From assembly GCF_018223745.1 (NCBI RefSeq), contig NZ_CP073653.1, positions 5,258,001 through 5,322,000 of the forward strand: a stretch of 64,000 nucleotides of DNA, written 5' to 3'. The translations under genes and the position numbers were made by a program. Position 1 is the first letter of the stretch. Every line of letters begins with the position of its first letter. Below the pieces are notes generated by a model, which made no database searches, was not told the origin of the DNA, and saw only the letters and a program-made list of their open reading frames with translations. Positions 36,679 through 44,858 of this stretch are shown one piece after another. Origin of the DNA: Clostridium beijerinckii. Its GTDB lineage: Bacteria; Bacillota; Clostridia; Clostridiales; Clostridiaceae.

Positions 36679-38628
36679 ATGATAAGAGGAATGGGAAAGG
36701 TAACATCACTATTAGTAGCAGCAGCAACAGTTGCTTCATTAGTACCTTTTAGTGGCGTTAATGCTGCTGAGATAAAAAGAATTAGCGCTGATGATGGGAC
36801 TATCTATAATGCAATAGCATATAAGGATGGTAGAGCTTATATTGATGGGGAAATCAATGATGATGAAGAAGCTTACTATTTAGCTAACGGTAAATTTAAT
36901 AAATTGGAAGATGTTGATTCAGGAGATGACGCAGTTCTATTTGGAGAAAAATATTTAGATATATCAGACGGAGACTACACTGTTGATTTAGATAAGGGTA
37001 CTGTAACTGATGATGACATTAAAGGTGATACTGAAGATGATGCAGCTGCTGCTTTAAGAAAAAAAATAAAAGATGATACAGATGATAGATATAACGAAAC
37101 TGAAGCAAATACTATTAAAGATTCAAATCATGGTGACCTATTCGATTTAATTCCAGGAGCAAAGTATAATAAAGTTTGGTATTATACACAATATAAAGCC
37201 GCTCAAAAATCTATAGATAAAAATGTTAATGGATTAAATGGATTGGATGTAGCCCATCAAACATTTAATGTATTTACTGACGAAAAAGGTAATTACATTG
37301 ATGCGGACTATAACTTAGGTAAAGTTAAGGTTACAACAACTGCTTCAAGTGCTTCAGGTACTACATTAACAAAGACAGATACAATAGAGAACACAAACGA
37401 CGCTTACGATGCAGCTGATGGAATTATTAATGGAACTAATATTAGTGGATCTGATAAATTAAGTGCAAGTGTTGTTCAAGATAGAGTATTGGCACAAGAT
37501 AAAGATTATATATATAGACTTGCAACTGTAAAGGTAACTATTACTACTGGTGCGGCTGCTACAATTAGTGAAATAAATGGTGTTAAAATTGATCCAAATA
37601 ATAGCAATGATATATTTAAAGTTGAAAACAACGGACAAGTTGTATCTTTCAAAGCTATTCAAAAAATTTCAAAAACTCAAGCTTCTGGTGATGTTGATGA
37701 CGCTAAATATGCTAAAACTGTAACTACTTACGCACTTTCTGATAAAGATGGTAAAAAGTTAGATGCTGAGGAATTATTTATAAATACTTCAGGTAATATA
37801 GTTACTACAACTAACTATACTGTAGCTGGAGGAAAACTTATAGCTTACAATTCTGAAATTAATAATAATGATAAAGTTACTGTTAGAGCTTATACATTAA
37901 AATCAAGCAGCGGATTCTATTACGCTGATGAGGAAGATCAAAGCAAAGAAGATTGTGAAAACAGCAAAAACCAAGGTGCTGCTGTTCAAACAGATGTTGA
38001 CGGAAATCTTTGGAGATTAGATGGTGGATATATCTACAAATTTGATAATACTGATGATTGGGACAAAGTATACAGAGTAGACGGATCATTTGATGAATTC
38101 TCAGTTTATGATAAAGATAATATCGTTGCTTGGAGCCAAGACGATGATGTATATTCAGTAATTGGTGGAAAACAGTCTAATAGTGATCCTGATGATACTC
38201 CAGTAGTAAAAACAGGATGGGTGCAAGCTACTGATGGAACTTGGACTTATAATAAAGAAGATGGAACTAAAGCTACTGGTTGGTTAAACCTAAACGGAAC
38301 TTGGTACTATTTAAAAGCTGATGGTGTTATGGCTACTGGCTGGTTAAACTTAAATGGAACTTGGTATTACTTGAATTCGTCAGGTGCTATGGCTACTGGT
38401 TGGTTGAATTTAAATGGAACTTGGTACTATTTAAATCAATCGGGTGCTATGGCTACTGGCTGGGCTAACGTTAATGGTACTTGGTATTTCTTAAACGGTT
38501 CTGGTGCTATGCAAACTGGTTGGTTAAATGATAATGGAACTTGGTACTATCTATATTCAAATGGTGCTATGGCTGCTAATACAGTAATTAACGGATATAG
38601 ATTATCTGCAAGCGGTGCTTGGGTATAA
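36679..38628 (+). CDS. CspA-like secreted choline-binding protein, subfamily A (649 aa)
   Basis: Same plan as the 626-aa paralogue: signal peptide 1-30 (VNA-AE), acidic shared region (about 31-505), then six or seven choline-binding repeats (about 510-640), the largest number of the four. Shared stretches include GEINDDEEAYYLANGKFNK and DDIKGDTEDDAAAALRKK. It keeps the lone Cys in SKEDCE. AGGAGG precedes the ATG. Third in a tandem array, each gene with its own terminator and promoter signals, so the copies can be expressed independently. Confidence 0.88.
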   Translation: MIRGMGKVTSLLVAAATVASLVPFSGVNAAEIKRISADDGTIYNAIAYKDGRAYIDGEINDDEEAYYLANGKFNKLEDVDSGDDAVLFGEKYLDISDGDYTVDLDKGTVTDDDIKGDTEDDAAAALRKKIKDDTDDRYNETEANTIKDSNHGDLFDLIPGAKYNKVWYYTQYKAAQKSIDKNVNGLNGLDVAHQTFNVFTDEKGNYIDADYNLGKVKVTTTASSASGTTLTKTDTIENTNDAYDAADGIINGTNISGSDKLSASVVQDRVLAQDKDYIYRLATVKVTITTGAAATISEINGVKIDPNNSNDIFKVENNGQVVSFKAIQKISKTQASGDVDDAKYAKTVTTYALSDKDGKKLDAEELFINTSGNIVTTTNYTVAGGKLIAYNSEINNNDKVTVRAYTLKSSSGFYYADEEDQSKEDCENSKNQGAAVQTDVDGNLWRLDGGYIYKFDNTDDWDKVYRVDGSFDEFSVYDKDNIVAWSQDDDVYSVIGGKQSNSDPDDTPVVKTGWVQATDGTWTYNKEDGTKATGWLNLNGTWYYLKADGVMATGWLNLNGTWYYLNSSGAMATGWLNLNGTWYYLNQSGAMATGWANVNGTWYFLNGSGAMQTGWLNDNGTWYYLYSNGAMAANTVINGYRLSASGAWV

Positions 38629-38720
38629 ATTATCAGATATAAACTATACGCTTAATAATATACGTAATATATTAACCTAAATAATATGCTCTTTTAAACC
38701 TCTCCTAGGTTTACTATAAC

Positions 38721-38762
38721 AAGGCTGTCTCAAAAGAAATAGATACTTTTGGAGACAGCCTT
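38721..38762. terminator. Bidirectional terminator with IS-end-like arms
   Basis: AAGGCTGTCTC and GAGACAGCCTT form an 11-bp stem extended by AAAG/CTTT. It lies between convergent genes. The GGCTGTCTCAAAAG arm resembles terminal repeats of IS1182-type elements, so the hairpin may derive from one. Confidence 0.65.
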
Positions 38763-38899
38763 ACATTTTAATATAACAGGATTCAAATTCTAAATCTAAT
38801 ATAATTTCGTTTACATAAAAGTAAATATAATCTTTAAATTATTGATCATAGTTATTTTGGAGGTTACCCTAAATTATAATTTCCTAATATTAAAAACTT

Positions 38900-39772
38900 T
38901 TATAATAATGTATTTAAAAGTTCAACTTCATTCGTAATTATACTATCTACTCCAACCATTATCACCTTTTTCATATCAACTAAACTATTAACCGTATATG
39001 GATTTACTTTTATTCCTGCATCTTTAATTTCTTTAATATATTCTTCGTTTAATATACTTGAAAAATGAGGATGATAACAATCAACGGAAATGGCTTTCAA
39101 ATATTTAGGTACATTAACTAGTATAGTTTCTGTCAGAGCACCTAAAGTGATCTTTTTATTATTCTCAAGTTTTCTTACTTTTACTAAACTAGTATGATTA
39201 AAGCTTGATATTATAACCTTATCTCTTAAATTATATTCATCAATCATAGACAAAACTTTTTTCTCTAGTCCTTTATATTCTATGACACTATTCTTAAGTT
39301 CCAAATTTAATACTTTCAAATCAGAGTCTGCAACAAGCTCTAATAGTTCTCGCAGAGTTGGTATTTCCTCTCCACCTCTGTTTTGAAAATATTCTGCTTC
39401 TTCCATAGTATATTTCCCAACCTTATAGCTACCGACTTGTTTACCTTCCTCATAGTTTCTTTCTGTTGTCATATTTAACTTTAAATGTGCCATTTCCTGC
39501 AAAGAATCATTCTTTAAAAGTTGAATTTCCGGTACACTTTTAGTTCTAAATATCTTTAGTTCATCTAGAGTATAATCTTTAACAAAACCATGGCCATTTG
39601 TAGTTCTATCTAAAGTCTCATCATGAAGTATAATTGGAACTCCATCCTTAGAAAGCTGAACATCTGCCTCTATTCCATCAGCATTATACTCAATCGCTTT
39701 TTTAAATGCCAACATTGTATTCTCATCAAACTTTCCACTATAACCTCTATGCGCAATATTTAAAATCTTCAA
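38900..39772 (-). CDS. Glycerophosphodiester phosphodiesterase (290 aa)
   Basis: Hydrolyses glycerophosphodiesters to glycerol 3-phosphate and an alcohol such as choline. GDPD-family motifs are AHRGYSGKFDENTMLAF (with the catalytic HR and ENT), DGIEADVQLSKDGVPIILHDETLDRTTNG and, later, LNLELKN and the VDSIITNE end. There is no signal peptide, so it works inside the cell. The start is TTG at 39772 after GGGGGG. An insert-like segment at about 70-120 makes it slightly longer than minimal members. It lies inside an array of choline-binding-protein genes, which makes release of choline from glycerophosphocholine an appealing role, but the substrate is not shown by sequence. Confidence 0.92.
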   Translation of the reverse strand: MKILNIAHRGYSGKFDENTMLAFKKAIEYNADGIEADVQLSKDGVPIILHDETLDRTTNGHGFVKDYTLDELKIFRTKSVPEIQLLKNDSLQEMAHLKLNMTTERNYEEGKQVGSYKVGKYTMEEAEYFQNRGGEEIPTLRELLELVADSDLKVLNLELKNSVIEYKGLEKKVLSMIDEYNLRDKVIISSFNHTSLVKVRKLENNKKITLGALTETILVNVPKYLKAISVDCYHPHFSSILNEEYIKEIKDAGIKVNPYTVNSLVDMKKVIMVGVDSIITNEVELLNTLL

Positions 39773-40006
39773 GTTATTCCCCCCTTGTTAAAATATAATT
39801 TATCTTACACAATTCCCCTAATATACATATCTTACACTAAACATAACTATATTACCATAATGAATATTAGTTTCATGATTCTTAATTAAAAATAATTTAT
39901 AATAACACACTCTATATTTATTATATTTTAAATATATTTATAGTTTAATTTCTGCATTTTATTCTGATTAAATACTTAGATAAGTAAAATTTTAAATATA
40001 AAAAAT

Positions 40007-40050
40007 ACCTGCCAAGAATAAGTTTGTTCCAAGCATATTCTTGTGCAGGT
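40007..40050 (-). terminator. Intrinsic terminator
   Basis: ACCTGC and AGAATA pair with TATTCT and GCAGGT, with a T-rich tract on the minus strand. It ends the 355-aa adhesin gene. Confidence 0.7.
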
Positions 40051-40063
40051 CTATACATACTTT

Positions 40064-41131
40064 TTATTGACCACTTATTTTTATTTCTTTAGTTCCTATA
40101 ACTCCTGAGCCATCAGTTGCAACTGCTTTTACAATAACTTTTCCATTTGATACCGCTATTAGCTTGCCAGTATCACTTATTGTTGCTGATCCATCCTCGT
40201 TTACAACTAGCCACTTTACTTTTTGATTATCTGAATTGGTAGGATATACCTTTTTACTCATTTGTAAACTTCCACCCTTAGTGGTTATTGAACTCATCTC
40301 TGTAGTTCCAGAAACTGGTCCTAAAACTACTATATTGTCTACTTTTATAGTAGTTTCATCACTTGTGTTTTCATTTTTCTTCCACTGAGAATATAATGTA
40401 ATATCTTTAGTTATTTTTATTCTATCATCATACTCGTAGCTTGTACCATCGCCATCACTTTTTGTATTCCATTCAATGAAAGTATACCCATTTTTAACTG
40501 GTTTATATAAAGTAAGCATTGTATCTTCATCAACAGTTTTTGTCCTAAGTAACTCATCATCATCGTCCTCAGCCTCAGGATCTTTAAACTTAACTTTATA
40601 TTGTTTTTTTACTTCCTTTGAAGGGTCTGTAGGAATATCCTTTGACATTTTTGAGTCCTCATCAATTATTTGATTTGGTACATATGGAAGTGTATTATTT
40701 CCATAATAATCAAAACTTTTAGTCGGTATTGGATAATCATTTCCTATACAAGCTCCACTATCATCAAGGTTATAGATCCTTCCATTTATAATAGAAGTTC
40801 CCTTCTGCATTGCACCGTTTTCTGAAAATATATAAATCTTTCCTTCTATTTGAATTACACCTGTTTGCATTACTCCACTTAGATCAGTATAATACCACTC
40901 TCCGTTGTCAAGAATCCATCCAGTTCTCATTAATCCATAAGAATCAAAGTAATACCAAATTCCGTTTATTTGCTTCCATCCTCCATTAGCATAACCATAC
41001 ATATCTGCATAACTCCAACTCCCATCATAGTTTTCAATCCATGCAGCTAAAGACTTTACTGGAACTACAGTAATTAATGATGAAATAGCAAGACTTACTG
41101 CAATAGATTTCCTTAAATATTCATACTTCAC
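40064..41131 (-). CDS. Adhesin with N-terminal choline-binding repeats, InlB-type repeat and Ig-like domain (355 aa)
   Basis: Signal peptide (1-31), then about four or five choline-binding repeats directly after it (about 32-140). A linker follows, then a Listeria-Bacteroides (InlB B-repeat) module at about 178-252 (TVDEDTMLTLYKPVKNGYTF, ITLYSQWKK) and one Big_2-like Ig domain at about 262-355 ending GTKEIKISG. The repeats are at the N-terminus, the reverse of most proteins here. It is a short version of the 1106-aa protein encoded just upstream. The start is GTG at 41131 after AGGGGGAG. It is exported and wall-bound; the ligand is unknown. Confidence 0.87.
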   Translation of the reverse strand: MKYEYLRKSIAVSLAISSLITVVPVKSLAAWIENYDGSWSYADMYGYANGGWKQINGIWYYFDSYGLMRTGWILDNGEWYYTDLSGVMQTGVIQIEGKIYIFSENGAMQKGTSIINGRIYNLDDSGACIGNDYPIPTKSFDYYGNNTLPYVPNQIIDEDSKMSKDIPTDPSKEVKKQYKVKFKDPEAEDDDDELLRTKTVDEDTMLTLYKPVKNGYTFIEWNTKSDGDGTSYEYDDRIKITKDITLYSQWKKNENTSDETTIKVDNIVVLGPVSGTTEMSSITTKGGSLQMSKKVYPTNSDNQKVKWLVVNEDGSATISDTGKLIAVSNGKVIVKAVATDGSGVIGTKEIKISGQ

Positions 41132-41165
41132 AATTAAGTTCTCCCCCTTATCTTTCCTAATTATT

Positions 41166-41195
41166 TGGTCAAGTCATAAAACTACAACTTGACCA
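41166..41195. terminator. Hairpin between the two adhesin genes
   Basis: TGGTCAAGT and ACTTGACCA form a 9-bp stem. The T-run is on the plus side, so its strength on the minus strand is uncertain and some read-through into the 355-aa gene is possible. Confidence 0.5.
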
Positions 41196-41222
41196 TTTTT
41201 CCTTTAGTATTTTATACACTCT

Positions 41223-44200
41223 TTAACTATTTGGATTTATTATTATTGTTTTTGTAACTGATATTCCTGATCCATCATCAAGAGTTGCTTTTATATTAAC
41301 GCTGCCTTGTTTTAAAGCTGTTAAATCTGCTGTTAAATCTCCAGTTGAATTAATAGTCGCAAGATCCGTATTTGTTCCGTCTATATTACTTACAGACCAT
41401 ACCACTTTTTTACCTACTACACTAGTTGGAATCATATCTGACTTAAATTTTACTGTGTTTCCAACAGCTACTGGTGTGCCACTTAATTGATTTATTGTAA
41501 TTCCAGATGCTGCATTTATTGTTACAACTGACTGCCCGACAATTCCAGACCCATCTGTTGCAGTCGCATTTACAGTAACTGTTCCATTTGATACTGCAGT
41601 TAAAATCCCGTTGCTATCAATTGTTGCTTTTCCTGTTGCAGGAGTTACTGACCAAGCTATTGTTTTATTAACTGCATCTGTTGGCCCTACCGTTGCTAAC
41701 ATTTGCAACGTACCATTTGGAATAACTATTGTGGAAATATTTCCTGTTCCTGCCACAGTTATTGTTCCTACTTTACCACTTATAGTTATAGGAAGACTTC
41801 CCACAACTTTTGATCCATCTGTTGCAGTTGCATTTACAGTAACCGTTCCATTTGATACTGCAGTTAATAGCCCATTGCTATCAATTGTTGCTTTCCCTGT
41901 TCCAGGCGTTACTGACCAAGTCACACTTTTACTAGTTGCCCCTGTTGGTTCAAAACTTGCAGTCATTTTTAATGTTCCGCCATCCGCTATTTCATTTCCA
42001 CTTCCATCTGGCGCATTAACTGTAATTTTAGTAATTTTAACTTGTGGAATTACTTTTACTGTTATATATTTGCTAATTCCTTTTCCATTATCTGCAGTAG
42101 CTATCACCTTAACATCTCCAGAAGATACTCCTGTTAATAATCCTGAAGAGGTAATTGTTGCTGTTCCCGTTCCATTGGAAACAGACCAGTTCACTATTTT
42201 ATATGTTGCATTATTGGGATCTACACTAGCGCTCATCTGCAATGTTCCACCAACCACTACTTCTGGAGCTTCATCAGGACTTATTATTATGTCTGTTACA
42301 TTTGTAATTTGTCCAGCTATTCTTACAGTTGCACTTCCAATTGCGGTTGTGCCATCTGCATTTATTACACTTGCTTTTACTGTAACTGTTCCATTAGTCA
42401 CTCCTCTTATATTTATAGAACTTCCTACTGTTCCACCTTCAATCTTAGCACTTCCGCCATCACTTCCACTAATAACTTCCCAATTTACAGCTTCTGATTT
42501 TGTGGTAGCATAACTTGGCAATAAACTAGCTATCAATTCAAGTGTTCCATCATCTTCTGGTATTGATAAAGCCACTCCATCCTTTGTTGCTATATTAATC
42601 TTGGTTGCAGCTATATTACTATCTATGCCACTTATAGTGACTTCAATAGTACCACTAATACCAGATCCATCAGTAGCGATCGCTTTTACTGTTACTTTTC
42701 CATTTGATTTTGGAGTTAATTCACCAGTATTGGCATCAATTGTAGCACTTCCTGTGTTATTCTCAACAGACCATGCTACCGCACCATTAGTTGGATTTTT
42801 TGGTAATACAGTTTTATTCATGGTTACTTTTCCAGTTCCTGTTACTGAATCTGGTCCATCTATAGTAATTTTAGAAACCTTAATTTTTTGACCAATTATA
42901 GTAACATCTTTAGTTGCAACTACTCCACTACCATCCAATGCTTCTGCTTGTACAGTTACTGGTGTTCCATTTGTATTTGTTACCGCCTTTAAAAGTCCAG
43001 TTGAACTATTAATTGTGGCTTTGTCTTCTCCAGACTTAATCGACCATTTTACTGATTTGTTAGTTGCAGTAGTTGGAGTTATATTTAAGTTCAATTGTAA
43101 TGTTCCACCATCTTCTGTAATTGCAAAATCAGTTTTAGTTGTAGTAATCTCCATATCGGTTACCAATATCTTTGTACTTTGTCCGCTTATCGTTACTGTC
43201 ATACTTCCAACAACATTATTATTTGAAGTTGCTTTTACTGTAACTGTTCCATTAGATATTGCCTTTAAAAGCCCAGTTGAAGAATCAATAGATGCGCTTC
43301 CTGTATTATTTTGAACTTCCCAAGTTACACCCTGATTGCTTGCATCTTCTGGAGACACACTTGCCTTCATTTGAAGAGTTCCTCCATCAGTTGTTATTGT
43401 TGATTCTCCTGATTGACCACTTACTGTAACCTTACTTACTGGAACCACTACATCTGTGTTTGTAACTGTAACTACCTTTGTTCCACTTACATCAGAGCCG
43501 TCCTTTGCAGTTGCCTTCACCATAACTGTACCAGCTGATACTCCAGTCAATACTCCATTGCTATCAATAGTTGCTTTTCCAGTTTCATCAGAAACAGACC
43601 ATGTCACATCTGCATTAGTAACATTACTTGGTGATACTTCTGCTGTCATTGTAACTGATTTATTTACAGTAACATTTGAGTTTCCTTTTATATTAATATC
43701 TTCTACATAAACTGATGTATCTTCTTTCCATTGTGCATATAATATTATATCTTCTTCTACTTTTATACTATCATCTGCATCGTAGCTCTTTCCAGATCCA
43801 TTGCTTTTAGCATTCCATCCTGCAAAAATACGTCCATCCTTAGTTGGCTTATATAAGTCAAATGACTTACCATATTTAACAGTTTTAGTTTTAAGCTCTG
43901 ATCCATCTGAATCTTTAAGTAAAACTTTAAAGCTTCTTCCTTCATTTGGATTGTCATCCGATTCAGTTTTATCCTCAATAACTTCATTAAATTTCGAGTC
44001 AGTTGGAGAGGTAATTACCTTATTGTCAGTATTCTTCAATACCTGAATGCAATTTCCTGAATCATCATACTCTTTTTCTGGAGTTGGCATTTTAGTTCCA
44101 ACGACTTCTCCATCATAACCAATAGTGTAAAACTCTCCATTTATAACTGTATTATTTGTCTTTATCGCTCCGTTATCGTCAAAAATATAAACTTTTCCTG

Positions 44201-44543
44201 AGATATTAACAATTCCTGTTTGAATTACACCACTTGAATCTGCATAATACCATTTCTTATTATAATTAATCCACCCAGTTTTCAGTGCTCCATCATTTTG
44301 CAAGAAGTACCATGAAGAGCCTGCTTTGATCCATCCTGTTTGCATTTTCCCATTTCCATCAAAATAATATATCTGTCCGTCAATCCTCTTCCATCCTGTA
44401 ACTTTTTGATTATCTTGCATATAATAAAAATTCCCTTGATAATCATTTACCCATTCGGCTGAAGCCCTTAATGGAATTAGAGTGAATAATGTCATAGAAA
44501 TGGTAATTGCTGAAATTATTTTATTTATAAACTTCCATTTCAT
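41223..44543 (-). CDS. Large adhesin: choline-binding repeats, InlB-type repeat, about nine Ig-like domains (1106 aa)
   Basis: The signal peptide (1-29) is followed by about six choline-binding repeats (30-155), an InlB B-repeat-like module (about 200-275, ending IILYAQWKE), and then about nine tandem Big_2/BID_2-type Ig domains to the C-terminus. Each has VxWSVxxxTGxAxI and LxAVSxGTVxVxAxAxDGSG. These repeats create long spurious open frames on the plus strand. I start at ATG 44543, after AGGGG; the frame to 44615 has no ribosome site. A SigD-like promoter lies about 185 bases upstream. It would act as a long stalk with its base at the choline-decorated wall. Confidence 0.9.
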   Translation of the reverse strand: MKWKFINKIISAITISMTLFTLIPLRASAEWVNDYQGNFYYMQDNQKVTGWKRIDGQIYYFDGNGKMQTGWIKAGSSWYFLQNDGALKTGWINYNKKWYYADSSGVIQTGIVNISGKVYIFDDNGAIKTNNTVINGEFYTIGYDGEVVGTKMPTPEKEYDDSGNCIQVLKNTDNKVITSPTDSKFNEVIEDKTESDDNPNEGRSFKVLLKDSDGSELKTKTVKYGKSFDLYKPTKDGRIFAGWNAKSNGSGKSYDADDSIKVEEDIILYAQWKEDTSVYVEDINIKGNSNVTVNKSVTMTAEVSPSNVTNADVTWSVSDETGKATIDSNGVLTGVSAGTVMVKATAKDGSDVSGTKVVTVTNTDVVVPVSKVTVSGQSGESTITTDGGTLQMKASVSPEDASNQGVTWEVQNNTGSASIDSSTGLLKAISNGTVTVKATSNNNVVGSMTVTISGQSTKILVTDMEITTTKTDFAITEDGGTLQLNLNITPTTATNKSVKWSIKSGEDKATINSSTGLLKAVTNTNGTPVTVQAEALDGSGVVATKDVTIIGQKIKVSKITIDGPDSVTGTGKVTMNKTVLPKNPTNGAVAWSVENNTGSATIDANTGELTPKSNGKVTVKAIATDGSGISGTIEVTISGIDSNIAATKINIATKDGVALSIPEDDGTLELIASLLPSYATTKSEAVNWEVISGSDGGSAKIEGGTVGSSINIRGVTNGTVTVKASVINADGTTAIGSATVRIAGQITNVTDIIISPDEAPEVVVGGTLQMSASVDPNNATYKIVNWSVSNGTGTATITSSGLLTGVSSGDVKVIATADNGKGISKYITVKVIPQVKITKITVNAPDGSGNEIADGGTLKMTASFEPTGATSKSVTWSVTPGTGKATIDSNGLLTAVSNGTVTVNATATDGSKVVGSLPITISGKVGTITVAGTGNISTIVIPNGTLQMLATVGPTDAVNKTIAWSVTPATGKATIDSNGILTAVSNGTVTVNATATDGSGIVGQSVVTINAASGITINQLSGTPVAVGNTVKFKSDMIPTSVVGKKVVWSVSNIDGTNTDLATINSTGDLTADLTALKQGSVNIKATLDDGSGISVTKTIIINPNS

Positions 44544-44726
44544 CAAATCTACCCCTATCTTATATTTTTCATAGTACCTTATATTAAAAAGTACTTTTGT
44601 CTTACCATAATTCAAACAACTATTATAATAAAATTTAACAGAGATAATATGTACTTTTGAACAATTGAATTCTTATCACACAATTATCCAAATAATATTC
44701 CTGAATTTATCTTATTACTCTATTTA

Positions 44727-44753
44727 TTATCGAAGCTTTTTTGAATAACTATA
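44727..44753 (-). promoter_or_regulatory. SigD-type promoter (one -35 mismatch)
   Basis: TATA, 15 bases, TTCGATAA on the minus strand, with the same TTCGATAATAAATA core as two other choline-binding genes. It lies about 185 bases before the 1106-aa adhesin gene. Confidence 0.55.
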
Positions 44754-44803
44754 TAGATATAATACCATTTTACATTAAATATCCCATATTGAGTATAATT
44801 TAA

Positions 44804-44843
44804 AAATCTAAGGAGGAAGGTTGCCGTCTTCCCCCTTAGATTT
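44804..44843 (-). terminator. Intrinsic terminator
   Basis: AAATCTAAGG and CCTTAGATTT, extended by GGAAG/CTTCC, lie just after the 701-aa protein gene. Confidence 0.75.
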
Positions 44844-44858
44844 AATTCATGACTTCAA

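Noticed and set aside
41611..42513. A 300-codon plus-strand open frame and several others at 42601-43710
   Set aside because: They are antisense shadows of the tandem Ig-like repeats of the 1106-aa adhesin: low-complexity Val/Thr/Pro translation, no ribosome site, periodic with the sense repeats.
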